From Luzula sylvatica (taxonomy: Eukaryota; Streptophyta; Magnoliopsida; Poales; Juncaceae): 64,000 bases of DNA. Where the stretch lies: the NCBI GenBank assembly GCA_946800325.1, contig CAMPEJ010000014.1, positions 214,264 through 278,263 on the forward strand, written 5' to 3'. Both the position numbers and the translations under genes were made by a program. The notes below the pieces were generated by a model. It searched no databases. It was not told the DNA's origin and was given only the letters and a program-made list of their open reading frames with translations. Below, piece by piece: positions 12,888 through 26,157 of the stretch (the first letter of the stretch is position 1; each line of letters begins with the position of its first letter).

Positions 12888-14742
12888 AATGATCTCAAAA
12901 TACGTTATTTGAACTCCCCAAAGCATAAACAGATTGTTTTGAATCGAAAAACAAACTTTCTTAGTGTTTGTAAATTTTGGTGAAATGTTATGTGGTAAAA
13001 GATATGATTCGAATGATCTAAAAATATGTTATTTGAACTCCCCAAAGCATAAACAAATTGTTTTGAATCGAAAAACAAACTTTCTTAGTGTTTGTAAATT
13101 TTGGTGAAATGTTATGTAGTAAAAGATACGATTCGAATGATCTCAAAATACATTATTTGAACTCCCCAAAGCATAAACAGATTGTTTTGAATCGAAAAAC
13201 AAACTGTCTTAGTGTTTGTAAATTTTGGTGAAATGTTATCTGGAAAAAGATACGATTCAAATGATCTCAAAATACGTTATTTGAACTCCCCAAAGCATAA
13301 ACAAATTGTTTTGAATCGAAAAACAAACTTTCTTAGTGTTTGTAAATTTTGGTGAAGTGTTATGTAGTAAAAGATACGATTCAAATGATCTCAAAATACG
13401 TTATATGAACTCCCCAAAGCATAAACATATTGTTTTTAATCGAAAATCAAACTTTCACAGTGTTTGTAAATTTTGGTGAAATGTTATGTGGTAAAAGATA
13501 CGAATCAAATGATCTCAAAATACGTTATTTGAACTCCCCAAAGCATAAACAGATTGTCTTGAATCGAAAAACAAACTTTCTTAGTGTTTGTAAATTTTGG
13601 TGAAATGTTATGTAGTAAAAGATACGATTCGAATGATCTCAAAATACGTTATTTGAACTCCCCAAAGCATAAACAGATTGTTTTGAATCGAAAAACAAAC
13701 TGTCTTAGTGTTTGTAAATTTTGGTGAAATGTTATCTGGAAAAAGATACGATTCAAATGATCTCAAAATGCGTTATTTGAACTCCCCAAAGCATAAACAG
13801 ATTGTTTCGAATCGAAAAACAAACTGTCTTAGTGTTTGTAAATTTTGGTGAAATGTTATCTGGAAAAACATACGATTCAAATGATCTCAAAATACGTTAT
13901 TTGAACTCCCCAAAGCATAAACAAATTGTTTTGAATCGAAAAACAAACTTTCTTAGTGTTTGTAAATTTTGGTGAAATGTTATGTGGTAAAAGATACGAT
14001 TCAAATGATCTCAAAATACGTTATTTGAACTCCCCAAATCATAAACAGATTGTTTTGAATCGAAAAACAAACTTTCTTAGTGTTTGTAAATTTTGGTGAA
14101 ATGTTATGTGGTAAAAGATACGAATCAAATGATCTCAAAATACGTTATTTGAACTCCCCAAAGCATAAACAGATTGTTTTGAATCGAAAAACAAACTTTC
14201 TTAGTGTTTGTAAATTTTGGTGAAATGTTATGTAGTAAAAGATACGATTCAAATGATCTCAAAATACGTTATTTGAACTCCCCAAAGCATAAACAGATTG
14301 TTTTGAATCGAAAAACAAACTTTCTTAGTGTTTGTAAATTTTGGTAAAATGTTATGTGGTAAAAGATACGATTCAAATGATCTCAAAATACGTTATTTGA
14401 ACTCCCCAAAGCATAAACAGATTGTTTTGAATCGAAAAACAAACTTTCTGTTTGTAAATTTGGGTGAAATGTTATGTGGTAAAAGATACGATTCGAATTA
14501 TCTCAAAATACGTTATTTGAACTCCCCAAAGTATAAACAAATTGTTTTGAATCGAAAACAAACTTTCTTAGTGTTTGTAAATTTTGGTAAAATGTTATGT
14601 GGTAAAATATACGATTCAAATGATCTCAAAATACGTTATTTGAACTCCCCAAAGCATAAACAGATTGTTTTGAATCGAAAAACAAACTTTCTTAGTGGTT
14701 GTAAATTTTGGTGAAATGTTATGTGGTAAAAGATACGATTCG
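12888..14742. repeat. 15-monomer HOR, copy 2
   Basis: Second copy of the 1855-bp unit; matching continues for about 100 bp past the nominal end, to near 14847. This same stretch is also the left part of a larger 24-monomer duplication (offset 2964), so the 15-monomer and 24-monomer events overlap. A single substitution (GAATTATCTC against GAATGATCTC near 14497) distinguishes it from copy 1. Confidence 0.85.
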
Positions 14743-15853
14743 AATGATCTCAAAATACGTTATTTGAACTCCCCAAAGCATAAACAGATTGTTTTGAATC
14801 GAAAAACAAACTTTCTTAGTGTTTGTAAATTTTGGTGAAATGTTATGTAGTAAAAGATACGATTCAAATGATCTCAAAATACGTTATTTGAACTCCCCAA
14901 AGCAATTGTTTTGAATCGAAAAACAAAATTTCTTAGTGTTTGTAAATTTCGGTGAAATGTTATGTGGTAAAAGATACGATTCGAATGATCTCAAAATACG
15001 TTATTTGAACTCCCCAAAGCATAAACAGATTGTTTTGAATAGAAAAACAAACTTTATTAGTGTTTGTAAATTTTGGTGAAATGTTATGTGGTAAAAGATA
15101 CGATTCAAATGATCTCAAAATACGTTATTTGAACTCCCCAAAGCATAAACAGATTGTTTTGAATTGAAAAACAAACTTTCTTAGTGTTTGTAAATTTTGG
15201 TGAAATGTTATGTGGTAAAAGATACGATTCTAATGATCTCAAAATACGTTATTTGAACTCCCCAAAGCATAAACAAATTGTTTTGAATCGAAAAACAAAC
15301 TTTCTTAGTGTTTGTAAATTTTGGTAAAATGTTATGTGGTAAAATATACGATTCAAATGATCTCAAAATACGTTATTTGAACTCCCCAAAGCATAAACAG
15401 ATTGTTTTGAATCGAAAAATAAACTTTCTTAGTGTTGGTAAATTTTGGTGAAATGTTATGTGGTAAAAGATACGATTCAAATGATCTCAAAATACGTTAT
15501 TTGAACTCCCCAAAGCATAAACAGATTGTTTTGAATCGAAAAACAAATTTTCTTAGTGTTTGTAAATTTTGGTGAAATGTTATGTGGTAAAAGATACGAT
15601 TCAAATGATCTCAAAATACGTTATTTGAACTCCCCAAAGCATAAACAGATTGTTTTGAATCGAAAAACAAAATTTCTTAGTGTTTGTAAATTTCGGTGAA
15701 ATGTTATGTGGTAAAAGATACGATTCGAATGATCTAAAAATATGTTATTTGAACTCCCCAAAGCATAAACAAATTGTTTTGAATCGAAAAACAAACTTTC
15801 TTAGTGTTTGTAAATTTTGGTGAAATGTTATGTAGTAAAAGATACGATTCAAA
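12890..15853. repeat. 24-monomer HOR, copy 1 (2964 bp)
   Basis: Repeats at an offset of 2964 bp, matching 24 x 124 - 4 - 1 - 7. Landmarks: GATATG at 13001/15965, the 120/123-bp pair at 14446/17410, the 117-bp monomer at 14905/17869, and TTTATTAGTG near 15052/18016. It overlaps the second 15-monomer copy, so it arose after or during that duplication. Confidence 0.83.
14796..14912 (+). repeat. 117-bp (TAAACAG-deleted) monomer
   Basis: Spacing between GAATCG starts is 117 bp because AGCATAAACAGATTG has become AGCAATTG. Other copies of this junction lie near 17869, 21697, 24910, 26513, 29428, 30282, 31512, 34426, 35283, 36511, 39068, 39803, 40659, 43501, 44358, 50413, 51228, 52041, 59564, 61491 and 62181. 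From 26 kb onward it usually sits one monomer before the 120-bp module; in the 14-25 kb blocks it instead lies a few monomers after that module. Confidence 0.9.
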
Positions 15854-18817
15854 TGATCTCAAAATACGTTATTTGAACTCCCCAAAGCATAAACAGATTG
15901 TTTTGAATCGAAAAACAAACTTTCTTAGTGTTTGTAAATTTTGGTGAAATGTTATGTGGTAAAAGATATGATTCGAATGATCTAAAAATATGTTATTTGA
16001 ACTCCCCAAAGCATAAACAAATTGTTTTGAATCGAAAAACAAACTTTCTTAGTGTTTGTAAATTTTGGTGAAATGTTATGTAGTAAAAGATACGATTCGA
16101 ATGATCTCAAAATACATTATTTGAACTCCCCAAAGCATAAACAGATTGTTTTGAATCGAAAAACAAACTGTCTTAGTGTTTGTAAATTTTGGTGAAATGT
16201 TATCTGGAAAAAGATACGATTCAAATGATCTCAAAATACGTTATTTGAACTCCCCAAAGCATAAACAAATTGTTTTCAATCGAAAAACAAACTTTCTTAG
16301 TGTTTGTAAATTTTGGTGAAGTGTTATGTAGTAAAAGATACGATTCAAATGATCTCAAAATACGTTATATGAACTCCCCAAAGCATAAACATATTGTTTT
16401 TAATCGAAAATCAAACTTTCACAGTGTTTGTAAATTTTGGTGAAATGTTATGTGGTAAAAGATACGAATCAAATGATCTCAAAATACGTTATTTGAACTC
16501 CCCAAAGCATAAACAGATTGTCTTGAATCGAAAAACAAACTTTCTTAGTGTTTGTAAATTTTGGTGAAATGTTATGTAGTAAAAGATACGATTCGAATGA
16601 TCTCAAAATACGTTATTTGAACTCCCCAAAGCATAAACAGATTGTTTTGAATCGAAAAACAAACTGTCTTAGTGTTTGTAAATTTTGGTGAAATGTTATC
16701 TGGAAAAAGATACGATTCAAATGATCTCAAAATACGTTATTTGAACTCCCCAAAGCATAAACAGATTGTTTCGAATCGAAAAACAAACTGTCTTAGTGTT
16801 TGTAAATTTTGGTGAAATGTTATCTGGAAAAACATACGATTCAAATGATCTCAAAATACGTTATTTGAACTCCCCAAAGCATAAACAAATTGTTTTGAAT
16901 CGAAAAACAAACTTTCTTAGTGTTTGTAAATTTTGGTGAAATGTTATGTGGTAAAAGATACGATTCAAATGATCTCAAAATACGTTATTTGAACTCCCCA
17001 AATCATAAACAGATTGTTTTGAATCGAAAAACAAACTTTCTTAGTGTTTGTAAATTTTGGTGAAATGTTATGTGGTAAAAGATACGAATCAAATGATCTC
17101 AAAATACGTTATTTGAACTCCCCAAAGCATAAACAGATTGTTTTGAATCGAAAAACAAACTTTCTTAGTGTTTGTAAATTTTGGTGAAATGTTATGTAGT
17201 AAAAGATACGATTCAAATGATCTCAAAATACGTTATTTGAACTCCCCAAAGCATAAACAGATTGTTTTGAATCGAAAAACAAACTTTCTTAGTGTTTGTA
17301 AATTTTGGTGAAATGTTATGTGGTAAAAGATACGATTCAAATGATCTCAAAATACGTTATTTGAACTCCCCAAAGCATAAACAGATTGTTTTGAATCGAA
17401 AAACAAACTTTCTGTTTGTAAATTTGGGTGAAATGTTATGTGGTAAAAGATACGATTCGAATGATCTCAAAATACGTTATTTGAAGTCCCCAAAGTATAA
17501 ACAAATTGTTTTGAATCGAAAACAAACTTTCTTAGTGTTTGTAAATTTTGGTAAAATGTTATGTGGTAAAATATACGATTCAAATGATCTCAAAATACGT
17601 TATTTGAACTCCCGAAAGCATAAACAGATTGTTTTGAATCGAAAAACAAACTTTCTTAGTGGTTGTAAATTTTGGTGAAATGTTATGTGGTAAAAGATAC
17701 GATTCGAATGATCTCAAAATACGTTATTTGAACTCCCCAAAGCATAAACAGATTGTTTTGAATCGAAAAACAAACTTTCTTAGTGTTTGTAAATTTTGGT
17801 GAAATGTTATGTAGTAAAAGATACGATTCAAATGATCTCAAAATACGTTATTTGAACTCCCCAAAGCAATTGTTTTGAATCGAAAAACAAAATTTCTTAG
17901 TGTTTGTAAATTTCGGTGAAATGTTATGTGGTAAAAGATACGATTCGAATGATCTCAAAATACGTTATTTGAACTCCCCAAAGCATAAACAGATTGTTTT
18001 GAATAGAAAAACAAACTTTATTAGTGTTTGTAAATTTTGGTGAAATGTTATGTGGTAAAAGATACGATTCAAATGATCTCAAAATACGTTATTTGAACTC
18101 CCCAAAGCATAAACAGATTGTTTTGAATTGAAAAACAAACTTTCTTAGTGTTTGTAAATTTTGGTGAAATGTTATGTGGTAAAAGATACGATTCTAATGA
18201 TCTCAAAATACGTTATTTGAACTCCCCAAAGCATAAACAAATTGTTTTGAATCGAAAAACAAACTTTCTTAGTGTTTGTAAATTTTGGTAAAATGTTATG
18301 TGGTAAAATATACGATTCAAATGATCTCAAAATACGTTATTTGAACTCCCCAAAGCATAAACAGATTGTTTTGAATCGAAAAATAAACTTTCTTAGTGTT
18401 GGTAAATTTTGGTGAAATGTTATGTGGTAAAAGATACGATTCAAATGATCTCAAAATACGTTATTTGAACTCCCCAAAGCATAAACAGATTGTTTTGAAT
18501 CGAAAAACAAATTTTCTTAGTGTTTGTAAATTTTGGTGAAATGTTATGTGGTAAAAGATACGATTCAAATGATCTCAAAATACGTTATTTGAACTCCCCA
18601 AAGCATAAACAGATTGTTTTGAATCGAAAAACAAAATTTCTTAGTGTTTGTAAATTTCGGTGAAATGTTATGTGGTAAAAGATACGATTCGAATGATCTA
18701 AAAATATGTTATTTGAACTCCCCAAAGCATAAACAAATTGTTTTGAATCGAAAAACAAACTTTCTTAGTGTTTGTAAATTTTGGTGAAATGTTATGTAGT
18801 AAAAGATACGATTCAAA
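15854..18817. repeat. 24-monomer HOR, copy 2
   Basis: Second copy; matching runs on to about 19062 (against 16098), where this copy has ATTCAAAT and copy 1 has ATTCGAAT. Private differences include TTTTCAATCG near 16274, GTGAAATG for GTAAAATG near 17309, TTGAAGTCCCC near 17483 and CCCGAAAGC near 17612. Confidence 0.82.
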
Positions 18818-20712
18818 TGATCTCAAAATACGTTATTTGAACTCCCCAAAGCATAAACAGATTGTTTTGAATCGAAAAACAAACTTTCTTAGTGTTTGTA
18901 AATTTTGGTGAAATGTTATGTGGTAAAAGATATGATTCGAATGATCTAAAAATATGTTATTTGAACTCCCCAAAGCATAAACAAATTGTTTTGAATCGAA
19001 AAACAAACTTTCTTAGTGTTTGTAAATTTTGGTGAAATGTTATGTAGTAAAAGATACGATTCAAATGATCTCAAAATACGTTATATGAACTCCCCAAAGC
19101 ATAAACAGATTGTTTTTAATCGAAAATCAAACTTTCACAGTGTTTGTAAATTTTGGTGAAATGTTATGTGGTAAAAGATACGAATCAAATGATCTCAAAA
19201 TACGTTATTTGAACTCCCCAAAGCATAAACAGATTGTTTTGAATTGAAAAACAAACTTTCTTAGTGTTTGTAAATTTTGGTGAAATGTTATGTAGTAAAA
19301 GATACGATTCGAATGATCTCAAAATACATTATTTGAACTCCCCAAAGCATAAACAGATTGTTTTGAATCGAAAAACAAACTGTCTTAGTGTTTGTAAATT
19401 TTGGTGAAATGTTATCTGGAAAAAGATACGATTCAAATGATCTCAAAATACGTTATTTGAACTCCCCAAAGCATAAACAAATTGTTTTGAATCGAAAAAC
19501 AAACTTTCTTAGTGTTTGTAAATTTTGGTGAAATGTTATGTAGTAAAAGATACCATTCAAATGATCTCAAAATACGTTATATGAACTACCCAAAGCATAA
19601 ACAGATTGTTTTTAATCGAAAATCAAACTTTCACAGTGTTTGTAAATTTTGGTGAAATGTTATGTGGTAAAAGATACGAATCAAATGATCTCAAAATTCG
19701 TTATTTGAACTCCCCAAAGCATAAACAGATTGTTTTGAATCGAAAAACAAACTTTCTTAGTGTTTGTAAATTTTGGTGAAATGTTATGTAGTAAAAGATA
19801 CGATTTGAATGATCTCAAAATACGTTATTTGAACTCCCCAAAGCATAAACAGATTGTTTTGAATCGAAAAACAAACTGTCTTAGTGTTTGTAAATTTTGG
19901 TGAAATGTTATCTGGAAAAAGATACGATTCAAATGATCTCAAAATACGTTATTTGAACTCCCCAAAGCATAAACAGATTGTTTCGAATCGAAAAACAAAC
20001 TGTCTTAGTGTTTGTAAATTTTGGTGAAATGTTATCTGGAAAAAGATACGATTCAAATGATCTCAAAATACGTTATTTGAACTCCCCAAAGCATAAACAA
20101 ATTGTTTTGAATCGAAAAACAAACTTTCTTAGTGTTTGTAAATTTTGGTGAAATGTTATGTGGTAAAAGATACGATTCAAATGATCTCAAAATACGTTAT
20201 TTGAACTCCCCAAATCATAAACAGAATGTTTTGAATCGAAAAACAAACTTTCTTAGTGTTTGTAAATTTTGGTGAAATGTTATGTGGTAAAAGATACGAA
20301 TCAAATGATCTCAAAATACGTTATTTGAACTCCCCAAAGCATAAACAGATTGTTTTGAATCGAAAAACAAACTTTCTTAGTGTTTGTAAATTTTGGTGAA
20401 ATGTTATTTAGTAAAAGATACGATTCAAATGATCTCAAAATACGTTATTTGAACTCCCCAAAGCATAAACAGATTGTTTTGAATCGAAAAACAAACTTTC
20501 TTAGTGTTTGTAAATTTTGGTAAAATGTTATGTGGTAAAAGATACGATTCAAATGATCTCAAAATACGTTATTTGAACTCCCCAAAGCATAAACAGATTG
20601 TTTTGAATCGAAAAACAAACTTTCTGTTTGTAAATTTGGGTGAAATGTTATGTGGTAAAAGATACGATTCAAATGATCTCAAAATACGTTATTTGAACTC
20701 CCCAAAGTATAA
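16885..20712. repeat. 31-monomer HOR, copy 1 (3828 bp)
   Basis: Repeats at an offset of 3828 bp, matching 31 x 124 - 4 - 4 - 1 - 7. Landmarks: AATCATAAAC at 17001/20829, the 120/123-bp pair at 17410/21238, the 117-bp monomer at 17869/21697, AACAGAATG near 20221/24049, and GTTATTTAGTAAAAG near 20404/24232. The block contains part of the 24-monomer copy 2, so the three HOR events are nested. Confidence 0.85.
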
Positions 20713-23700
20713 ACAAATTGTTTTGAATCGAAAAACAAACTTTCTTAGTGTTTGTAAATTTTGGTGAAATGTTATGTGGTAAAAGATACGATTCAAATGA
20801 TCTCAAAATACGTTATTTGAACTCCCCAAATCATAAACAGATTGTTTTGAATCGAAAAACAAACTTTCTTAGTGTTTGTAAATTTTGGTGAAATGTTATG
20901 TGGTAAAAGATACGAATCAAATGATCTCAAAATACGTTATTTGAACTCCCCAAAGCATAAACAGATTGTTTTGAATCGAAAAACAAACTTTCTTAGTGTT
21001 TGTAAATTTTGGTGAAATGTTATGTAGTAAAAGATACGATTCAAATGATCTCAAAATACGTTATTTGAACTCCCCAAAGCATAAACAGATTGTTTTGAAT
21101 CGAAAAACAAACTTTCTTAGTGTTTGTAAATTTTGGTAAAATGTTATGTGGTAAAAGATACGATTCAAATGATCTCAAAATACGTTATTTGAACTCCCCA
21201 AAGCATAAACAGATTGTTTTGAATCGAAAAACAAACTTTCTGTTTGTAAATTTGGGTGAAATGTTATGTGGTAAAAGATACGATTCGAATGATCTCAAAA
21301 TACGTTATTTGAACTCCCCAAAGTATAAACAAATTGTTTTGAATCGAAAACAAACTTTCTTAGTGTTTGTAAATTTTGGTAAAATGTTATGTGGTAAAAT
21401 ATACGATTCAAATGATCTCAAAATACGTTATTTGAACTCCCCAAAGCATAAACAGATTGTTTTGAATCGAAAAACAAACTTTCTTAGTGGTTGTAAATTT
21501 TGGTGAAATGTTATGTGGTAAAAGATACGATTCGAATGATCTCAAAATACGTTATTTGAACTCCCCAAAGCATAAACAGATTGTTTTGAATCGAAAAACA
21601 AACTTTCTTAGTGTTTGTAAATTTTGGTGAAATGTTATGTAGTAAAAGATACGATTCAAATGATCTCAAAATACGTTATTTGAACTCCCCAAAGCAATTG
21701 TTTTGAATCGAAAAACAAAATTTCTTAGTGTTTGTAAATTTCGGTGAAATGTTATGTGGTAAAAGATACGATTCGAATGATCTCAAAATACGTTATTTGA
21801 ACTCCCCAAAGCATAAACAGATTGTTTTGAATAGAAAAACAAACTTTATTAGTGTTTGTAAATTTTGGTGAAATGTTATGTGGTAAAAGATACGATTCAA
21901 ATGATCTCAAAATACGTTATTTGAACTCCCCAAAGCATAAACAGATTGTTTTGAATTGAAAAACAAACTTTCTTAGTGTTTGTAAATTTTGGTGAAATGT
22001 TATGTGGTAAAAGATACGATTCTAATGATCTCAAAATACGTTATTTGAACTCCCCAAAGCATAAACAAATTGTTTTGAATCGAAAAACAAACTTTCTTAG
22101 TGTTTGTAAATTTTGGTAAAATGTTATGTGGTAAAATATACGATTCAAATGATCTCAAAATACGTTATTTGAACTCCCCAAAGCATAAACAGATTGTTTT
22201 GAATCGAAAAATAAACTTTCTTAGTGTTGGTAAATTTTGGTGAAATGTTATGTGGTAAAAGATACGATTCAAATGATCTCAAAATACGTTATTTGAACTC
22301 CCCAAAGCATAAACAGATTGTTTTGAATCGAAAAACAAATTTTCTTAGTGTTTGTAAATTTTGGTGAAATGTTATGTGGTAAAAGATACGATTCAAATGA
22401 TCTCAAAATACGTTATTTGAACTCCCCAAAGCATAAACAGATTGTTTTGAATCGAAAAACAAAATTTCTTAGTGTTTGTAAATTTCGGTGAAATGTTATG
22501 TGGTAAAAGATACGATTCGAATGATCTAAAAATATGTTATTTGAACTCCCCAAAGCATAAACAAATTGTTTTGAATCGAAAAACAAACTTTCTTAGTGTT
22601 TGTAAATTTTGGTGAAATGTTATGTAGTAAAAGATACGATTCAAATGATCTCAAAATACGTTATTTGAACTCCCCAAAGCATAAACAGATTGTTTTGAAT
22701 CGAAAAACAAACTTTCTTAGTGTTTGTAAATTTTGGTGAAATGTTATGTGGTAAAAGATATGATTCGAATGATCTAAAAATATGTTATTTGAACTCCCCA
22801 AAGCATAAACAAATTGTTTTGAATCGAAAAACAAACTTTCTTAGTGTTTGTAAATTTTGGTGAAATGTTATGTAGTAAAAGATACGATTCAAATGATCTC
22901 AAAATACGTTATATGAACTCCCCAAAGCATAAACAGATTGTTTTTAATCGAAAATCAAACTTTCACAGTGTTTGTAAATTTTGGTGAAATGTTATGTGGT
23001 AAAAGATACGAATCAAATGATCTCAAAATACGTTATTTGAACTCCCCAAAGCATAAACAGATTGTTTTGAATTGAAAAACAAACTTTCTTAGTGTTTGTA
23101 AATTTTGGTGAAATGTTATGTAGTAAAAGATACGATTCGAATGATCTCAAAATACATTATTTGAACTCCCCAAAGCATAAACAGATTGTTTTGAATCGAA
23201 AAACAAACTGTCTTAGTGTTTGTAAATTTTGGTGAAATGTTATCTGGAAAAAGATACGATTCAAATGATCTCAAAATACGTTATTTGAACTCCCCAAAGC
23301 ATAAACAAATTGTTTTGAATCGAAAAACAAACTTTCTTAGTGTTTGTAAATTTTGGTGAAATGTTATGTAGTAAAAGATACGATTCAAATGATCTCAAAA
23401 TACGTTATATGAACTACCCAAAGCATAAACAGATTGTTTTTAATCGAAAATCAAACTTTCACAGTGTTTGTAAATTTTGGTGAAATGTTATGTAGTAAAA
23501 GATACGAATCAAATGATCTCAAAATTCGTTATTTGAACTCCCCAAAGCATAAACAGATTGTTTTGAATCGAAAAACAAACTTTCTTAGTGTTTGTAAATT
23601 TTGGTGAAATGTTATGTAGTAAAAGATACGATTTGAATGATCTCAAAATACGTTATTTGAACTCCCCAAAGCATAAACAGATTGTTTTGAATCGAAAAAC

Positions 23701-24540
23701 AAACTGTCTTAGTGTTTGTAAATTTTGGTGAAATGTTATCTGGAAAAAGATACGATTCAAATGATCTCAAAATACGTTATTTGAACTCCCCAAAGCATAA
23801 ACAGATTGTTTCGAATCGAAAAACAAACTGTCTTAGTGTTTGTAAATTTTGGTGAAATGTTATCTGGAAAAAGATACGATTCAAATGATCTCAAAATACG
23901 TTATTTGAACTCCCCAAAGCATAAACAAATTGTTTTGAATCGAAAAACAAACTTTCTTAGTGTTTGTAAATTTTGGTGAAATGTTATGTGGTAAAAGATA
24001 CGATTCAAATGATCTCAAAATACGTTATTTGAACTCCCCAAATCATAAACAGAATGTTTTGAATCGAAAAACAAACTTTCTTAGTGTTTGTAAATTTTGG
24101 TGAAATGTTATGTGGTAAAAGATACGAATCAAATGATCTCAAAATACGTTATTTGAACTCCCCAAAGCATAAACAGATTGTTTTGAATCGAAAAACAAAC
24201 TTTCTTAGTGTTTGTAAATTTTGGTGAAATGTTATTTAGTAAAAGATACGATTCAAATGATCTCAAAATACGTTATTTGAACTCCCCAAAGCATAAACAG
24301 ATTGTTTTGAATCGAAAAACAAACTTTCTTAGTGTTTGTAAATTTTGGTAAAATGTTATGTGGTAAAAGATACGATTCAAATGATCTCAAAATACGTTAT
24401 TTGAACTCCCCAAAGCATAAACAGATTGTTTTGAATCGAAAAACAAACTTTCTGTTTGTAAATTTGGGTGAAATGTTATGTGGTAAAAGATACGATTCAA
24501 ATGATCTCAAAATACGTTATTTGAACTCCCCAAAGTATAA
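20713..24540. repeat. 31-monomer HOR, copy 2
   Basis: Second copy, nearly identical to the first. Private differences include GATACGATTC near 19551/23379 (copy 1 has TACCATTC) and GTAGTAAAAG for GTGGTAAAAG near 23492. Matching stops about 50 bp after the nominal end, where GTGAAATG at 20764 faces GTAAAATG at 24592. Confidence 0.85.
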
Positions 24541-25964
24541 ACAAATTGTTTTGAATCGAAAAACAAACTTTCTTAGTGTTTGTAAATTTTGGTAAAATGT
24601 TATGTGGTAAAATATACGATTCAAATGATCTCAAAATACGTTATTTGATCTCCCCAAAGCATAAACTGATTGTTTTGAATCGAAAAACAAACTTTCTTAG
24701 TGGTTGTAAATTTTGGTGAAATGTTATGTGGTAAAAGATACGATTCGAATGATCTCAAAATACGTTATTTGAACTCCCCAAAGCATAAACAGATTGTTTT
24801 GAATCGAAAAACAAACTTTCTTAGTGTTTGTAAATTTTGGTGAAATGTTATGTAGTAAAAGATACGATTCAAATGATCTCAAAATACGTTATTTGAACTC
24901 CCCAAAGCAATTGTTTTGAATCGAAAAACAAACTTTCTTAGTGTTTGTAAATTTTGGTGAAATGTTATGTAGTAAAAGATACGATTCAAATGATCTCAAA
25001 ATACGTTATATGAACTACCCAAAGCATAAACTGATTGTTTTTAATCGAAAATCAAACTTTCACAGTGTTTGTAAATTTTGGTGAAATGTTATGTGGTAAA
25101 AGATACGAATCAAATGATCTCAAAATACGTTATTTGAACTCCCCAAAGCATAAACAGATTGTTTTGAATCGAAAAACAAACTTTCTTAGTGTTTGTAAAT
25201 TTTGGTGAAATGTTATGTAGTAAAAGATACGATTTGAATGATCTCAAAATACGTTATTTGAACTCCCCAAAGCATAAACAGATTGTTTTGAATCGAAAAA
25301 CAAACTGTCTTAGTGTTTGTAAATTTTGGTGAAATGTTATCTGGAAAAAGATACGATTCAAATGATCTCAAAATACGTTATTTGAACTCCCCAAAGCATA
25401 AACAGATTGTTTCGAATCGAAAAACAAACTGTCTTAGTGTTTGTAAATTTTGTTGAAATGTTATGTAGTAAAAGATACGATTCGAATGATCTCAAAATAC
25501 GTTATTTGAACTCCCCAAAGCATAAACATATTGTTTTGAATCGAAAAACAAACTTTCTTAGTGTTTGTAAATTTTGGTGAAATGTTATGTGGTAAAAGAT
25601 ACGATTCGAATGATCTCAAAATACGTTATTTGAACTCCCCAAAGCATAAACAGATTGTTTTGAATCGAAAAACAAACTTTCTTAGTGTTTGTAAATTTTG
25701 GTGAAATGTTATGTGGTAAAAGATACGATTCGAATGATCTCAAAATACGTTATTTGAACTCCGCAAAGCATAAACAGATTGTTTTGAATCGAAAAACAAA
25801 CTTTCTTAGTGTTTGTAAATTTTGGTGAAATGTTATGTGGTAAAAGATACGATTCCAATGATCTCAAAATACGTTATTTGAACTCCCCAAAGCATAAACA
25901 AATTGTTTTGAATCGAAAAACAAACTTTCTTAGTGTTTGTAAATTTTGGTAAAATGTTATGTGG
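24541..25964. repeat. Transitional satellite segment
   Basis: Eleven to twelve ordinary monomers between the 31-monomer and 41-monomer families. It contains a 117-bp monomer (near 24910), a monomer with CTGATTG (near 24666), another with TTTTTAATCG and TTTCACAGTG (near 25040), and several ATTCGAATG units. No long-range partner was traced for the whole block. No gene seen. Confidence 0.7.
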
Positions 25965-26033
25965 TAAAAGATACGATTCAAATGATCTCAAAATACGTTA
26001 TTTGAACTCCCCAAAGCATAAACAGATTGTTTT

Positions 26034-26157
26034 GAATCGAAAAACAAACTTTCTTAGTGTTTGTAAATTTTGGTGAAATGTTATGTGGTAAAAGATACGA
26101 TTCAAATGATCTCAAAATACGTTATTTGAACTCCCCAAAGCATAAACAGATTGTTTT
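26034..26157 (+). repeat. Reference 124-bp satellite monomer
   Basis: A typical unit, used here for monomer numbering (position 1 = the G of GAATCG). It has 36 G/C of 124 bases. A/T tracts lie at 7-11 (A5), 35-38 (T4), 57-60 (A4), 81-84 (A4) and 121-124 (T4). Three dyads are visible: ACAAAC at 11-16 with GTTTGT at 26-31 (9-nt loop); TTCAAAT at 68-74 with ATTTGAA at 91-97 (16-nt loop); and TTTGAATCG across the unit junction (122-124 plus 1-6) with CGATTCAAA at 65-73. Common alternates are GTAAAATG for GTGAAATG near position 41, GTAGTAAAAG for GTGGTAAAAG, ATCTGGAAAAAG for the same stretch, CAAATTG for CAGATTG near position 115, and CTGTCTTAG for CTTTCTTAG. Confidence 0.95.

Noticed and set aside
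24332..24595. Recurring frames of 83-90 codons on the + strand (about 30 places)
   Set aside because: Each spans one 120-, 108- or 123-bp monomer plus neighbours and ends at the same TAA/TGA in the repeat. They follow the repeat length rule and are not genes.
26034..26157. CENP-B box in the monomer
   Set aside because: No stretch resembles the TTCG...A..CGGG core of the mammalian box; the CpGs sit in AT-rich contexts.
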